DNA of 64,000 nt from Leptospira haakeii (GCF_002812045.1 NZ_NPEG01000001.1:1-64000), one strand, 5' to 3'; shown: positions 8,185-17,529, counted from the first letter of the stretch. A program made the numbers and translations. The notes: generated by a model from the letters alone, not told the origin.

Positions 8185-8661
8185 ATGAAAATTAAATTCG
8201 GAATATTGCTCTCCTTCTTTATTCTAAACTGCTTTTTCGCAGTAGATTGGAGTTCCAACGAATCTGGAAAGGTTAAAGGAAAAGCTTCCGTGGATGATTT
8301 TCCGGAAGCCGAAAATGCCAACCTGAGTAAACAGGAGTTGTCCAAAAGAGGCAAAAAGGGCGAATTCAAAACCAGAGAAGAGCAGGAACTTTTCGATATG
8401 ATGATCTCCGCAGGTTCCGATCAGAACACTGCTCGGAATTGTGCCGCCAAATATGGAAACTGCAAGAGCCAATGTTGGACCCAATACCCAATCCCTAAGG
8501 TAGAGACTGTTTTTACTGCAGTCACCGTGGATCGTAAGAGAGAAGATTGTATAGCAAGATGCGGCAATCTTTGTGACGATTACACTCCTTCTAGCTCCAG
8601 AGGTTCCATGCCAAATTCAGGCAAAGGAAATTATTCGGATCCGAACGCTCCCAGATACTAA
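8185..8661 (+). CDS. Cys-rich lipoprotein
   Basis: A 158-residue protein. The start at ATG 8185 puts a classical lipoprotein signal at the N-terminus, ending FFILNC. An earlier ATG at 8113 is in frame but would push the signal 24 residues inward. A charged linker is followed by a Cys cluster (NCAAKYGNCKSQCW, DCIARCGNLC), then a Ser/Arg/Gly/Asn tail. The Cys pattern with low-complexity tail resembles the partial lipoprotein at 1-243. Unknown function, probably surface or periplasmic and disulfide-bonded. It is transcribed divergently from the serine-hydrolase gene. Confidence 0.7.
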   Translation: MKIKFGILLSFFILNCFFAVDWSSNESGKVKGKASVDDFPEAENANLSKQELSKRGKKGEFKTREEQELFDMMISAGSDQNTARNCAAKYGNCKSQCWTQYPIPKVETVFTAVTVDRKREDCIARCGNLCDDYTPSSSRGSMPNSGKGNYSDPNAPRY

Positions 8662-8730
8662 TCCGATCTTTCCAAAGAAAGACTGGACAAAGAATGAATA
8701 CTTCTTATCCTCCTTTTTCTCGGAGGAACC

Positions 8731-9063
8731 ATGTCTTCATCTCAAGAAATTTTAGTCTTCACTACTCTGGCGGATCGCGACTTAGCAGAAGAGTATATCG
8801 CAGAAATGCTCCAGCTTGGAATCATCGTGAGCGGAACCATTTTCCCTGAAGTGGCTCTTTTATATCAATGGGAAGGAAAACTCACAATCGATTCTGAAAA
8901 CAAAATTCTCCTAAAAGCAAAAGCGGATAAATATGCAGCGATCGAAGAATATATTATGAAAAAACATCCTTATCTCGCTCCTGAGATCATCAAAATGGAT
9001 GTTAGTTTCGGTTCAGATAAGTTTAAGGCTTTTATAAAGGACAAAATCGCGAAAGGAGGCTAA
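8731..9063 (+). CDS. cutA: divalent-cation tolerance protein CutA
   Basis: A 110-residue member of the CutA family, small trimeric ferredoxin-like proteins linked to copper tolerance. Family blocks visible are 'VFTTLADRDLAEEYIAEMLQLGIIVSGTIFPEVALLYQWEGKL' across the first two strands and helix, and 'KHPYLAPEIIKMDV' near the C-terminus, where most homologues read HPYEVPEI. The first block lacks the common Cys of 'AcvN'. The ATG has a strong GGAGGAACC just upstream. It converges on the rhomboid/uvrB pair. Identification is firm; the cellular role of CutA is still debated. Confidence 0.9.
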   Translation: MSSSQEILVFTTLADRDLAEEYIAEMLQLGIIVSGTIFPEVALLYQWEGKLTIDSENKILLKAKADKYAAIEEYIMKKHPYLAPEIIKMDVSFGSDKFKAFIKDKIAKGG

Positions 9064-9085
9064 ACACTTTCGCATTTTAGAAAAG

Positions 9086-9694
9086 TTATATAAACGCACC
9101 CAGCACGTATTGGACAAACGCAATCAATGAAAGCGGTTGTACTAAGATTGCAACCGCAAGCCCGGTGAGCGCACCGTAAAAGTGAGCATCGTGATTGATC
9201 CCATCCTGCCTGTTCTTAGAAGCATAATAAGAATACGCCAAATATAATATCGCATATAAAGGCCCAGGTATAGGGATCGGAATAAAGAAAAAGAAAATTT
9301 TAGAATAAGGATAGAATAAGATAGAAGCAAATACGATCCCGGAAGTCCCACCCGAAGCACCTAAACTTGCATAATTCTCATCCGTTTTATTTTTCTGAAA
9401 AGATACCAGATTTGCGATTAGGATACTCGCTAAGTACAATCCCATAAATCCTAAAGGCCCGAGCACCATATCCACATGCCTTCCGAAAAAATAAAGGGTC
9501 AGCATATTAAATAATAAATGGGTAAAATCCGCGTGAACAAATCCGCTAGTAGCTAATGTATAATAGTTTCCTTCTTTAGAATCCCTGAAAGGTCTCAGGA
9601 TCAATTTATCTAAAAGATTCTGATCCACATACAATGTATAAAGGGTTATAGCTCCTGTGACTATAATAGTGATAAGTGTAATGTCTAATCTCAT
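9086..9694 (-). CDS. rhomboid intramembrane serine protease
   Basis: A 202-residue polytopic protein with about six membrane helices. Catalytic elements are all present: [10 protein letters not shown] (the HxxxxHxxxN block in TM2), GASG with Ser114 in TM4, and His171 in [11 protein letters not shown] of TM6. Rhomboids cleave membrane proteins near or in the bilayer; substrates here are unknown. Its start overlaps the uvrB stop by four bases, so it is translated from the uvrB message, an odd functional pairing. The length is close to the minimal bacterial rhomboid core. Confidence 0.9.
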   Translation of the reverse strand: MRLDITLITIIVTGAITLYTLYVDQNLLDKLILRPFRDSKEGNYYTLATSGFVHADFTHLLFNMLTLYFFGRHVDMVLGPLGFMGLYLASILIANLVSFQKNKTDENYASLGASGGTSGIVFASILFYPYSKIFFFFIPIPIPGPLYAILYLAYSYYASKNRQDGINHDAHFYGALTGLAVAILVQPLSLIAFVQYVLGAFI

Positions 9695-11688
9695 TTTTCC
9701 TCTGTAGGAGTCGCTTTGATAGAAAGCATTTTGTCTCGGAGAAGTGCCGCTCTTTCGAAATCCAATTCTTTGGCCGCTTTTAACATTTCTTCCCTGATCT
9801 TCTCTTTCATTTCTTCTTTAGAAGAGAAGTTTTTCTCTCTGAACTTTTTGTTTATCTCTTCTGCAGCATATTCTTCGGGAGCTAGTTCTTTTTCCGTTCT
9901 TTCGATCATATCGGCAATTTCCTTTTTGATCGTTTGAGGAGAGATCCTATATTTCTGGTTATGTTCTTCCTGAATAGTTCTTCTTCTTTTGGTCTCTTCT
10001 ATGGCTTTGGTCATAGAATCAGTCATTTTATCTGCGTATAATATCGCAGTTCCGTTGATATTTCTCGCTGCCCTACCGATTGTCTGTATTAAAGATTTAT
10101 AATTTCTTAAAAAACCTTCTTTGTCCGCGTCCAAAATGGCAACAAGAGAAACCTCTGGAATATCCAAACCTTCTCGAAGAAGGTTGATTCCTATTAAAAC
10201 ATCATAGATCCCTTTTCTGAGATCTCGGATAATCTCTATTCTCTCTAAAGTCTCTACCTCTGAATGCAGATAAGAAACTTTGAGTCCTAATTCTTTATAA
10301 TAATCTGAAAGATCTTCAGACATCTTCTTGGTTAATGTGGTAACAATAACTCTTTCTCCCAGGTCTATCCTTTTTCGAATCTCAACCAAAAGATCTTCCA
10401 CCTGATTTTTGGTAGGTCGAACTTCTACATTTGGATCTAAAAGTCCAGTAGGACGGATGATCTGTTCAACTCTTGTTTTACTTTTTTCTAATTCATAATC
10501 CGCTGGTGTTGCAGATACATAAAGGGTTTTGGGAGTTAAGGATTCAAATTCAGTAAAGTTTAAAGGTCTGTTATCTAGGGCAGAAGGTAATCTGAACCCA
10601 AAATCCACCAGAGTTTGTTTACGAGCTTTATCCCCCGCAAACATTCCTCCCACCTGAGGGATTGTAACATGAGACTCATCCACTATTAGTAAAAAATCTC
10701 CACGGAAATAATCGATCAAACAAGCAGGTCTTTCTCCTTCTTTCCTTCCCGTTAGATGACGGGAATAATTTTCGATCCCGTTGCAATATCCCATTTCTTG
10801 CAGCATTTCCATATCGTAATTCGTTCTGGATACAATACGTTGTGCTTCTAAAAATTTACTTTCTTTGGTGAACTTGATCTCTTGTTCCGCCATCTCATCT
10901 TTGATTCTTTTGACAGCATCCTTTATCATAGGGGCGGCCATGATGAAGTGTTTTGCAGGATAGATAAAACATTTTTCCTGTTTAGCGATTACCTGGGCAG
11001 TAACCGGATGAATCCTGGAAATAGAATCCACTTCGTCTCCGAAAAATTCGATCCGGAAACCATCCGTATGGTACGCCGGATAAACTTCGATAGAGTCCCC
11101 TCTAACTCTGAAATTCCCACGAGAGAAATCGGTATCATTACGATTATATTGTATATGCAGAAGTTTGCGAATAACCTGATCTCTATCTATAATATCCCCT
11201 TTTTGTAATGCGACGACTGAGTTCACATATTCTTCCGGAGATCCTAAACCGTAAATGCAAGAGACGGAACTTACGATCACTACATCGTCTCTTTCTAACA
11301 AAGAAGAAGTAGCTCGAAGCCTGAGCTTATCTATCTCCTCGTTCATTGACATATCTTTTTCGATAAAAGTATCCGAAGAAGGTACGTATGCCTCTGGTTG
11401 GTAGTAATCGTAATAGGAAACGAAATACTCCACTGCATTCTCGGGGAAAAATTCCTTAAACTCTCGGAATAACTGAGCCGCCAAAGTTTTGTTATGCGAC
11501 AGAACCAAGGTAGGAAGTCCCATATTCGCAATGACCTGGGCCATGGTGAATGTTTTTCCGGAGCCGGTCACACCCACTAAGGTGACCTTATCTTCTCCCT
11601 TATTGAATGCTTGGCCTATTTTTTCTATGGCCTGGACTTGGTCCCCGGCTGCTTTGTAGTTGGAATGAATTTTAAATATCGAAGACAT
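9691..11688 (-). CDS. uvrB: excinuclease ABC subunit B
   Basis: A 665-residue UvrB, the damage-verifying helicase-like subunit of nucleotide excision repair. Visible signatures are the Walker A GVTGSGKT (residues 39-46), the beta-hairpin region [12 protein letters not shown] used to probe damaged DNA, DESH (Walker B), the helicase motif '[29 protein letters not shown]', and a C-terminal UVR domain ([24 protein letters not shown]) for UvrA/UvrC contact. Length is normal. No TTTG-N5-CAAA site, the box reported for Leptospira LexA, was noticed directly upstream. The rhomboid gene overlaps its end. Confidence 0.98.
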   Translation of the reverse strand: MSSIFKIHSNYKAAGDQVQAIEKIGQAFNKGEDKVTLVGVTGSGKTFTMAQVIANMGLPTLVLSHNKTLAAQLFREFKEFFPENAVEYFVSYYDYYQPEAYVPSSDTFIEKDMSMNEEIDKLRLRATSSLLERDDVVIVSSVSCIYGLGSPEEYVNSVVALQKGDIIDRDQVIRKLLHIQYNRNDTDFSRGNFRVRGDSIEVYPAYHTDGFRIEFFGDEVDSISRIHPVTAQVIAKQEKCFIYPAKHFIMAAPMIKDAVKRIKDEMAEQEIKFTKESKFLEAQRIVSRTNYDMEMLQEMGYCNGIENYSRHLTGRKEGERPACLIDYFRGDFLLIVDESHVTIPQVGGMFAGDKARKQTLVDFGFRLPSALDNRPLNFTEFESLTPKTLYVSATPADYELEKSKTRVEQIIRPTGLLDPNVEVRPTKNQVEDLLVEIRKRIDLGERVIVTTLTKKMSEDLSDYYKELGLKVSYLHSEVETLERIEIIRDLRKGIYDVLIGINLLREGLDIPEVSLVAILDADKEGFLRNYKSLIQTIGRAARNINGTAILYADKMTDSMTKAIEETKRRRTIQEEHNQKYRISPQTIKKEIADMIERTEKELAPEEYAAEEINKKFREKNFSSKEEMKEKIREEMLKAAKELDFERAALLRDKMLSIKATPTEEK

Positions 11689-11747
11689 ACTCTTAGAAAG
11701 AAAGACCCGAAAATCGAAGAAGTGTAAAACTTAAAAAACAGCGGAAT

Positions 11748-12419
11748 TTACTTCGGAAGGATTTTTTCGGCCATAAATAAGGCCTGTCTCTTATCCTCTA
11801 AGATTTCCAGATCCATTTTATCGAATAATTTTTGCATTACCATCATCCCCCTCATTAGAGTGGCTGTGGAAGAAAATTTTCCTCTTTCTATATCTTCTTC
11901 GATATTCAATTCTCTCAGGTTGTTCACCAGTCGGATCTTAAAAATTCCACTTTTTTCGATTGTATATGCGACTTCTACATTTCCGCCGTCACCGTATTTG
12001 ACAGCATTCTCCACAGCTTCGATGGAACCGATAGTAAGGTCTACGATCATGTCCTCGTCTATTCCGTTAGCTCTCAGGAAAGATTCCATTCGGCTTCGAA
12101 CATATTGCATTGGTTGAAATTCGGTGCGGCCAAGAAGAAGGTATTCTTCATTCTTAGAAGTTTTTTTACGGAGAGAAGATTCTGCAGAGAGTGTATATTC
12201 TCTGGGATCTAATTTACTTTTTGCCGCTTCTCCGGAGGTAACAAGCTCATCTAGAATTTTTGGAACCCAGTCAGGCGAAAAGGAAGGCTCTTCTCTGAAT
12301 TTTCGGAGAGTGTCCATCCGGATCCACGCATGGAAATCCTGGGAATTACCTGTTAAACCGTTTGCTAGGAGTTCCCTAATGCGGGCTTCTATCTCTCCTA
12401 GGGAAAAGGACATTCCCAT
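11748..12419 (-). CDS. RsbW-like anti-sigma-factor kinase
   Basis: A 223-residue protein. Residues about 95-220 form a HATPase of the RsbW/SpoIIAB type: the N-box is 'TIGSIEAVENAVKYGDGG' (Glu134, Asn138), and the C-terminal part STATLMRGMMVMQKLFDKMDLE resembles the G2/ATP-lid region. The first 90 residues are an additional helical/winged domain with 'ELLANGLTGNSQDFHAWIRMDTLRKF', which is unusual in plain RsbW proteins. Such kinases phosphorylate STAS antagonists and hold sigma factors or other targets. The STAS protein at 38024 and the SpoIIE phosphatases at 40817-44346 are possible partners, though unlinked. It lies 59 bases upstream of uvrB. Confidence 0.75.
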   Translation of the reverse strand: MGMSFSLGEIEARIRELLANGLTGNSQDFHAWIRMDTLRKFREEPSFSPDWVPKILDELVTSGEAAKSKLDPREYTLSAESSLRKKTSKNEEYLLLGRTEFQPMQYVRSRMESFLRANGIDEDMIVDLTIGSIEAVENAVKYGDGGNVEVAYTIEKSGIFKIRLVNNLRELNIEEDIERGKFSSTATLMRGMMVMQKLFDKMDLEILEDKRQALFMAEKILPK

Positions 12420-12486
12420 ATTTTTCCATAGGACTGGTTTTTTCGAGGGGTGTAAATCCGATTTTTTTCGGAAGACAGTTTCCGAT

Positions 12487-12948
12487 TCACCAACGACGGA
12501 TTTGGCGTAATGCCTCGTATGCGATTACCGCGACTGCGTTACTCAAATTTAAACATCTACAATCTTCTTCCATCGGAATTCTTAGGATTCCGTTAGGGAT
12601 CTCGGATTGAAAAATTTCCTGAGGTAATCCTGATGTTTCATTTCCGAATAAAAATACGTCATTCTCTCCGTATTGAGGAGAAGTATAAGAAACTTCGCCT
12701 TTAGTAGATATTAAATATAAGTTGGAATCAGTGTCTAGAGATTTAGAGAAATCCTCCCAATTTGGGTGAAGGATCAATTTTAGTTTATCCCAATAATCTA
12801 AACCTGCTCTTCTTGCTGCTTTTTCAGACAACTCGAAGGCAGGTTCTCCTACGATATGCAACTCCGCTCCTAAGGCGACGCATAGTCGGGCGATATTTCC
12901 CGTATTGGGAGGTATCTCCGGTCGATACAATGCGATCCGGAGAGCCAT
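12487..12948 (-). CDS. trmL: tRNA (cytidine(34)-2'-O)-methyltransferase
   Basis: A 153-residue SPOUT methyltransferase. The N-terminal block ALYRPEIPPNTGNIARLC and the C-terminal knot 'NLSNAVAVIAYEALRQ' preceded by 'GILRIPMEEDCRCLNLSNA' are diagnostic of TrmL, which methylates the ribose of the wobble base C34 or cmnm5U34 in tRNA-Leu. It acts as a homodimer in the cytosol. The start ATG directly abuts the stop of the upstream S1-repeat gene, so the two genes are almost certainly co-transcribed, linking two translation-related functions. Confidence 0.95.
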   Translation of the reverse strand: MALRIALYRPEIPPNTGNIARLCVALGAELHIVGEPAFELSEKAARRAGLDYWDKLKLILHPNWEDFSKSLDTDSNLYLISTKGEVSYTSPQYGENDVFLFGNETSGLPQEIFQSEIPNGILRIPMEEDCRCLNLSNAVAVIAYEALRQIRRW

Positions 12949-14100
12949 TTATCCCTTTTTCTGCCCTTTGTTTAAGGATTTTGCAAGAATCGCACCGAAA
13001 GATCCAGTAGAAGAAGTTTCTTCAGAAAGATAGCCGCTATAATCCAATCTTTCCTGAACTTCTTTTGCTTTCACCAAGGAAAGAGAGATCTGTCTTTTGC
13101 CTATATTCACTTCTGTTATAAAAGCAGAAACGGAATCTCCCATCTTAAAATGTTGGGCAGCCGGTATACGATTTTGTAATCCGGTTTCTCTATTAGGAAC
13201 CAGTCCGGAGAATTGTTCATTCAATTTTACGAATACTCCGAAAGGTTTTACACTTTCTACTGTTCCGGTAACTAAATCACCTTCTTTGAATGGAACATTT
13301 TGGGCCCAAGGATCTTTTAGAAAATCCTTAACAGTAAAACTATGTTTTCCTTCTTCCCAATCTAATTTTAAAACCTTTGCTCTCAGAACTTGGCCAGGAT
13401 GGAAATCTTTAGCAAGATCCGCTCCTTTTTTGAAAGTTGCCTCGGATGCAGGAACAAGTGCTGTAAGTCCATCTGCTTCTACAATTAATCCGAAAGTATG
13501 GACGGATTTAACCTTGCAGGTGACGAACATTCCAGGTTTCAATTCCCCTTTTAGAACTGAAATTTTTGCCTCTCTTTCCTTATCTGCGATTTTCTTTTGG
13601 GAAACGATAATCTTTCCCTTATTCCCTACTTCTGAAATGAGGAAACGAACCCTTTTGCCTACTCCGTTATTCTGTTTTTTCAGTTCAGGATCTAATTGGG
13701 AAAACGGACAGAAGCCCGTCAGTTCGCCTAACTTGACTTCAACGCCGGCATCATTCTCGCTTATGATATGACCTAAAACCGGGATCTCAGCAGTATGAGC
13801 TATTGATACCATATCTTTGGAGATCGTATCTCCGTTCAAACAAGTGGTAAAGTATTGATCCCCGGAAGATTCCTGTAAAAAATATGCTTCGATCGTTTCT
13901 CCCTGTTTAGGGAGAGCTTCTGTAAATTCGTCTGAAGCGATAATCCCAGAGAGGCCTGCTCCTTGAACCTTTATAAAAACGTAATCAGATTTAGAACTAG
14001 TGACTAACGCAGAAACTTTTGCTCCAGGCTCTAAGGCCGCTTTTTTTCTGAAACTTTCGTCCAGTAATTTTTGAAACAATTCTTTTTGATCTTCTTTCAT
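12949..14100 (-). CDS. S1 RNA-binding repeat protein, ribosomal protein S1-like
   Basis: A 383-residue protein made of four S1/OB-fold repeats: about 20-95 (GAKVSALVTSSKSDYVFIKV), 105-175 (VLGHIISENDAGVEVKLGEL), 185-260 (GMFVTCKVKSVHTFGLIVE) and 268-345 (GDLVTGTVESVKPFGVFVKL). The last two are the best conserved. It is shorter than the usual six-repeat ribosomal S1 and may be a second S1-like protein used in RNA binding or translation initiation rather than rpsA itself. It overlaps the upstream amidohydrolase by four bases and abuts trmL downstream. Confidence 0.88.
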   Translation of the reverse strand: MKEDQKELFQKLLDESFRKKAALEPGAKVSALVTSSKSDYVFIKVQGAGLSGIIASDEFTEALPKQGETIEAYFLQESSGDQYFTTCLNGDTISKDMVSIAHTAEIPVLGHIISENDAGVEVKLGELTGFCPFSQLDPELKKQNNGVGKRVRFLISEVGNKGKIIVSQKKIADKEREAKISVLKGELKPGMFVTCKVKSVHTFGLIVEADGLTALVPASEATFKKGADLAKDFHPGQVLRAKVLKLDWEEGKHSFTVKDFLKDPWAQNVPFKEGDLVTGTVESVKPFGVFVKLNEQFSGLVPNRETGLQNRIPAAQHFKMGDSVSAFITEVNIGKRQISLSLVKAKEVQERLDYSGYLSEETSSTGSFGAILAKSLNKGQKKG

Positions 14101-15389
14101 CGTCTCCGCCTCTCTGTTTTCTTTTTTTCAGGAGAAGAGATCTCGGTTTTCACTCTCTCCGTCACGACCGTTCTTAATGTTTTTAGTTTATCCCAATTTT
14201 GGAGAGGGTCTTCTCTAAAAATCAAAAGATGAGCCGGTTTTCCCACTCGGATCTTGCCCTCATGAGCCGCCCCCAAATATTGGCAGGTGGTTTCGGTCGC
14301 CGCTCTCAATGCTTCTTTGGGTCCCAGAAGTTCGGATAAAATTCTCAGTTCCTTCCAGCCGGAAATTCCAGGGAACTGTAATTGATGACCCGCGCCCGAA
14401 CCGAGTAAGATCCTTAGGGTCAGATTCTTGCGAGCCCTCAAGAAAGCAAGATAGGATTCGTATTCTTTCTCCGCTTCTTCTCTTTCCGATTCGGAAAGTC
14501 CAGGCATGGTTGAGAGTACTTCTTTAGACAGCGCTCTTTCTTTAAAAGTCGGACTCCATTGGGTCCATTTTTCCCATTCTTCTGCAAAGGAAGAAGTTCC
14601 TATTCCTTTTCTAGTAAAATAGATCCCGAAAAGAGGGGCCCAGATCTGTTTCACCAAATTATGAGCAACGGGACGAATAGAAGAAGTTTCCGGAATAGGA
14701 TGATACAGCACCTTCGTTTCGGAAGACAATGCTTCCCAATTTGCAAATTCTTCCCCGAAAGTGGAGACAGATAATTCTAATCCATTCTTCTCCGCTTCAC
14801 TTCTCATACGATAGAGAAGTTTTCCATCTACTTCGAAAGTTTCTCCTTCATTATGCCTTAAGAATAAATGGATCTTTCCTTTTTTACCGGAAAGAGAAGA
14901 CATCGCTTCTTCAGGTGATTTCAGGATTTTATAACCTGAAACTTTGGAGTCAGAAATTTCTTTGGACTCTGCGAGCAGAACAGGTGGAAGAACAGAAATT
15001 TTAGGATACTGAGAATTCTTTTTTCTGATCTCAGAAAGTTCAGAAGCCCAGGGAGGATCTGCGATACTTTGGATATGAGTGAACCCATGTAGCAGAAATT
15101 GTTTCAGATCGGATTCTAATTCTGAACGTTCTTTCCAACCTCCTAGAGAATTTGCTCCCAAGGTTACATGAGAATCACAGAATCCAGGTAAAATGAACAG
15201 AGGTTCCTTAGACGCGGGGGAAGAAGATATTTTCTCCACCAAACCGTCTTTCACTTGGATCTGGAAAGGCCCGGAATATTCCAAGGTTTCGGGTTGGATG
15301 AGATATGCCCCGTTCCAAGACCAGGAATCTGCATAGATGTTCCCGGAAAATAGAAGGTACCCTAAAACATAGGGGAAGAATTTCGGCAA
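14097..15389 (-). CDS. exported amidohydrolase-like protein, probably degenerate
   Basis: About 430 residues with an N-terminal signal peptide (FFPYVLGYLLFSGNIYA) and the composite-sheet plus TIM-barrel plan of amidohydrolases. The first metal motif, normally PGFID-x-H-x-H, reads PGFCDSHVT, so the second His is Thr. The late 'GTDAG' metal/catalytic Asp block reads GSGAG. Loss of both positions suggests the metal centre is absent or altered. I prefer the TTG at 15389 because it places the signal peptide at the N-terminus and leaves 89 bases before the divergent gene at 15479. TTG 15473 is the longest alternative. It is the first gene of the operon with the S1-repeat protein and trmL. Confidence 0.7.
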   Translation of the reverse strand: MPKFFPYVLGYLLFSGNIYADSWSWNGAYLIQPETLEYSGPFQIQVKDGLVEKISSSPASKEPLFILPGFCDSHVTLGANSLGGWKERSELESDLKQFLLHGFTHIQSIADPPWASELSEIRKKNSQYPKISVLPPVLLAESKEISDSKVSGYKILKSPEEAMSSLSGKKGKIHLFLRHNEGETFEVDGKLLYRMRSEAEKNGLELSVSTFGEEFANWEALSSETKVLYHPIPETSSIRPVAHNLVKQIWAPLFGIYFTRKGIGTSSFAEEWEKWTQWSPTFKERALSKEVLSTMPGLSESEREEAEKEYESYLAFLRARKNLTLRILLGSGAGHQLQFPGISGWKELRILSELLGPKEALRAATETTCQYLGAAHEGKIRVGKPAHLLIFREDPLQNWDKLKTLRTVVTERVKTEISSPEKKKTERRRR

Positions 15390-15478
15390 AATTCGGACCG
15401 AATTAGAACGGACCTTTTTTAAAGCTATTAGAATGAGTCTCTTGACAAACAAATCGAGTTCCGAAAAGTTCAAGGTTA

Positions 15479-16171
15479 ATGGGTCAGGAAATCCGGGATA
15501 TATCAGACAATATCCGGCTTACGGTGGAGGACGGAAGAATCCTCTCTCTAAAGACCCATCGAATCACCAGATCGGTCGAGGAACATATCCAACAAGCGAT
15601 CGAGCTTATCTTGGATAAGGTCACTTATCCCACCCTTGTTCCAACGATTTACACTATCGTAAAAGAATTATCGATCAACGCCTGCAAGGCAAATCAAAAA
15701 AGGATCTTCTTCGAGGAAAAAGGATACGATATAGAAAATCCGATCCAGTACAAAAAAGGAGTCTCCGAATATAAGCAATTATTCTCCGAAAGTATGGCGG
15801 AAGAATACGGAAACAAATCCAAAAAGAAGGGATATTTCTGTCTGATCACATTCGACTATTCTATGGACGGAATTCGGGTCGAAGTCACTAATAATACTCC
15901 AGTCACTATAGAAGAAGAAAAATCCCTTCGCGAAAAATTAGAAAAAGGAATGCAGTACGGAGACATTGCCCAATTCTATTTAGATAACGCTGACAATACG
16001 GAAGGAGCGGGATTGGGACTCGCACTTATATTAATCATGCTAAAAGGAGAAGGAATCGATCCTTCTTTTTTCAGGATCATCATCCGCAAAGACGTAACCA
16101 TCGCCAGATTGGAAGTTCCTCTATCGTCTAATTTTAAATCCGTAAGAGATCAGGATTTTTCCCGCGCTTGA
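15479..16171 (+). CDS. stand-alone GHKL ATPase (histidine-kinase-like)
   Basis: A 230-residue protein with the HATPase fold but no membrane, sensor or HisKA domain. The N-box is TIVKELSINACKANQKR (Glu63, Asn67), and the G-boxes are merged in 'DNTEGAGLGLALILIMLKGEG' near residues 170-190. The segment between them includes a charged insert with 'YKQLFSESMAEEYGNKSKKKG'. Because there is no phospho-acceptor His domain, it may act as an anti-sigma-type kinase or as an ATPase on another substrate. The next gene starts in a TGATG overlap, suggesting coupling to the glycosyltransferase. The ATG follows AAGG. Confidence 0.72.
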   Translation: MGQEIRDISDNIRLTVEDGRILSLKTHRITRSVEEHIQQAIELILDKVTYPTLVPTIYTIVKELSINACKANQKRIFFEEKGYDIENPIQYKKGVSEYKQLFSESMAEEYGNKSKKKGYFCLITFDYSMDGIRVEVTNNTPVTIEEEKSLREKLEKGMQYGDIAQFYLDNADNTEGAGLGLALILIMLKGEGIDPSFFRIIIRKDVTIARLEVPLSSNFKSVRDQDFSRA

Positions 16172-16938
16172 TGTTACCAATCTCAGCCTGTATCATAACA
16201 TTAAACGAAGAAGATAATATCGAAAGATGTCTATCTTCTCTAGATTTCGTAAACGAGATCATTGTACTCGATTCCGGTTCCAAGGATAAAACGGAAAGTA
16301 TCGCAAAGAAGAAGGGAGCAAAAGTAGTTCTCCGGAAATTCGATGATTATGTTTCCCAAAAGAATCACGTAATCTCTTTAGCCGTAAATCCGTGGATACT
16401 TACTCTGGATGCGGATGAAGAACTTTCTCCAGGACTAAAAGAAGAGATCAAAAACTTATTCAAGACTGGAGAACCGGAAGAAGACGGATTTATAATCCCA
16501 AGACTTACAATGTATATGGGAAAATGGATCCGACATGGTGGCTGGTATCCGAATTATAGGGCCAGACTTTTCCAAAAATCCAAAGGCAAATTTGTAGGCG
16601 GAAAGGTCCATGAAGCAGTGGAATTGTCCGGAAAAAGAAAGAAGTTAAAACATCCGGTATTCCATTATTCTTACGAAAACCTATTCGATCATGTTAGCTT
16701 TATCAATAGGTATTCAGAACTTGCTGCCACCGAAAAATTCGGAAAAGGAAAACGTAGCGGCTTAATCTTAGCTCTATTAGAAGCAGGATATAAATCCTTT
16801 TGGATGTATTTTGTAAGACTAGGATTTTTGGACGGAAGAAGAGGACTGATCCTCGCAGTTATGGGCTTCTATTATAATTTTCTAAAATATGCCAAAGTAT
16901 TCGAAATGACTTTGGCGGAAAAACAAAAGAAAAAGTAA
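16171..16938 (+). CDS. family 2 glycosyltransferase, WaaE/KdtX-like
   Basis: A 255-residue GT-A enzyme. The N-terminal 'ACIITLNEEDNIERCLSSLDFVNEIIVLDSGSKDKT' binds the nucleotide sugar, and DADEELSP carries the DxD-type metal site. The C-terminal 'HEAVELSG.KKLKHPVFHYSYEN' block is typical of WaaE/KdtX/LgtF-like transferases that add glucose to the lipopolysaccharide inner core. I infer a role in LPS or another envelope glycan. The ATG at 16171 overlaps the previous stop as TGATG; a TTG three bases earlier would also be in frame. No membrane anchor is visible apart from a hydrophobic stretch near residues 205-220 (GLILALLEAGYKSFWMYFV). Confidence 0.88.
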   Translation: MLPISACIITLNEEDNIERCLSSLDFVNEIIVLDSGSKDKTESIAKKKGAKVVLRKFDDYVSQKNHVISLAVNPWILTLDADEELSPGLKEEIKNLFKTGEPEEDGFIIPRLTMYMGKWIRHGGWYPNYRARLFQKSKGKFVGGKVHEAVELSGKRKKLKHPVFHYSYENLFDHVSFINRYSELAATEKFGKGKRSGLILALLEAGYKSFWMYFVRLGFLDGRRGLILAVMGFYYNFLKYAKVFEMTLAEKQKKK

Positions 16939-16983
16939 TATCTAAAGCCTGACACTCTCTAAAGAAATGTTTCCGTATACAAA

Positions 16984-17065
16984 CGCGACAGCGATCGCAG
17001 CGGAAATCCCGCGTAGCGGATTGAAGCGCAGAGCGCGTTCACGAGCAAAGCGAGTGAGTCGCCCG
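16984..17065. repeat. GC-rich multi-hairpin intergenic element (REP-like)
   Basis: This stretch is far richer in GC than its surroundings. It opens with CGCGAC, closes with GTCGC, and contains several short GC palindromes (GCGATCGC; CGGAAATCCCG; AGCGCAGAGCGCG; GAGCAAAGCGAGTGAG). It sits between convergent genes, a typical REP/BIME location. Related GC-rich fragments occur at 39951-39998 and 40611-40636. Confidence 0.5.
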
Positions 17066-17069
17066 TAAA

Positions 17070-17468
17070 TTAATCTCTGCGTTCTTTATTATGATTGATG
17101 CGGTTCATGATATAGAGCATTGAGTATCCGCCCAAAATTACCGCGATCAAATTCACATTTGCAACCTGGTAGATTCCGATCTTTGGTGAGATTAACCAAT
17201 ACACCACTTCTCGGATCAGGTCTTGAAAGATAGAAAGAATGATCAAAGATCCCAGAATAGCGACTAAAAACGCTACCCAGTAACCACCTAAAAGATCCTT
17301 TCTTTTATAATAATAAAAATACCAGGCTAGACCGCCACTAATAGACAGAACAAACAGTATATCCGTGAATGTCGTCCACCAACCCGAAGAAGAAGCTAAA
17401 ACTAAAAAGGGTTGAGTGCCGAGTAAAGGGAGAAAATCGTTGAGCGAGGCCAGGATTCCCATCTGCAT
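17070..17468 (-). CDS. small polytopic membrane protein, unknown
   Basis: A 132-residue protein with about four membrane helices: FTDILFVLSISGGLAWYFY, YWVAFLVAILGSLIILSIF, WLISPKIGIYQVANVNLIAVILGG and YSMLYIMNRI. A basic 'YYYKRKDLLGG' loop lies between the first two. The C-terminus is charged (NHNKERRD). I do not recognise a family motif. It is divergent from aroE, with 61 bases between the two starts once aroE is assigned to TTG 17530. The downstream side holds the GC-rich intergenic element. Function unknown. Confidence 0.65.
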   Translation of the reverse strand: MQMGILASLNDFLPLLGTQPFLVLASSSGWWTTFTDILFVLSISGGLAWYFYYYKRKDLLGGYWVAFLVAILGSLIILSIFQDLIREVVYWLISPKIGIYQVANVNLIAVILGGYSMLYIMNRINHNKERRD

Positions 17469-17529
17469 TACAGGTTTTCCGGGTTTTCGGATAAAGTCGA
17501 GAATTTTAGTAAAAAAGAAGCGGAACCCA

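Noticed and set aside
12467..12485. TCGGAA-N6-TTCCGA hairpin after trmL as a terminator
   Set aside because: On the transcribed minus strand the stem is followed by A residues, not T.
13097..13771. A 224-codon open frame on the plus strand
   Set aside because: It lies wholly antisense to the S1-repeat gene, whose protein shows clear domains; the plus-strand translation is Ser/Pro/Phe-rich, as expected for a shadow frame.
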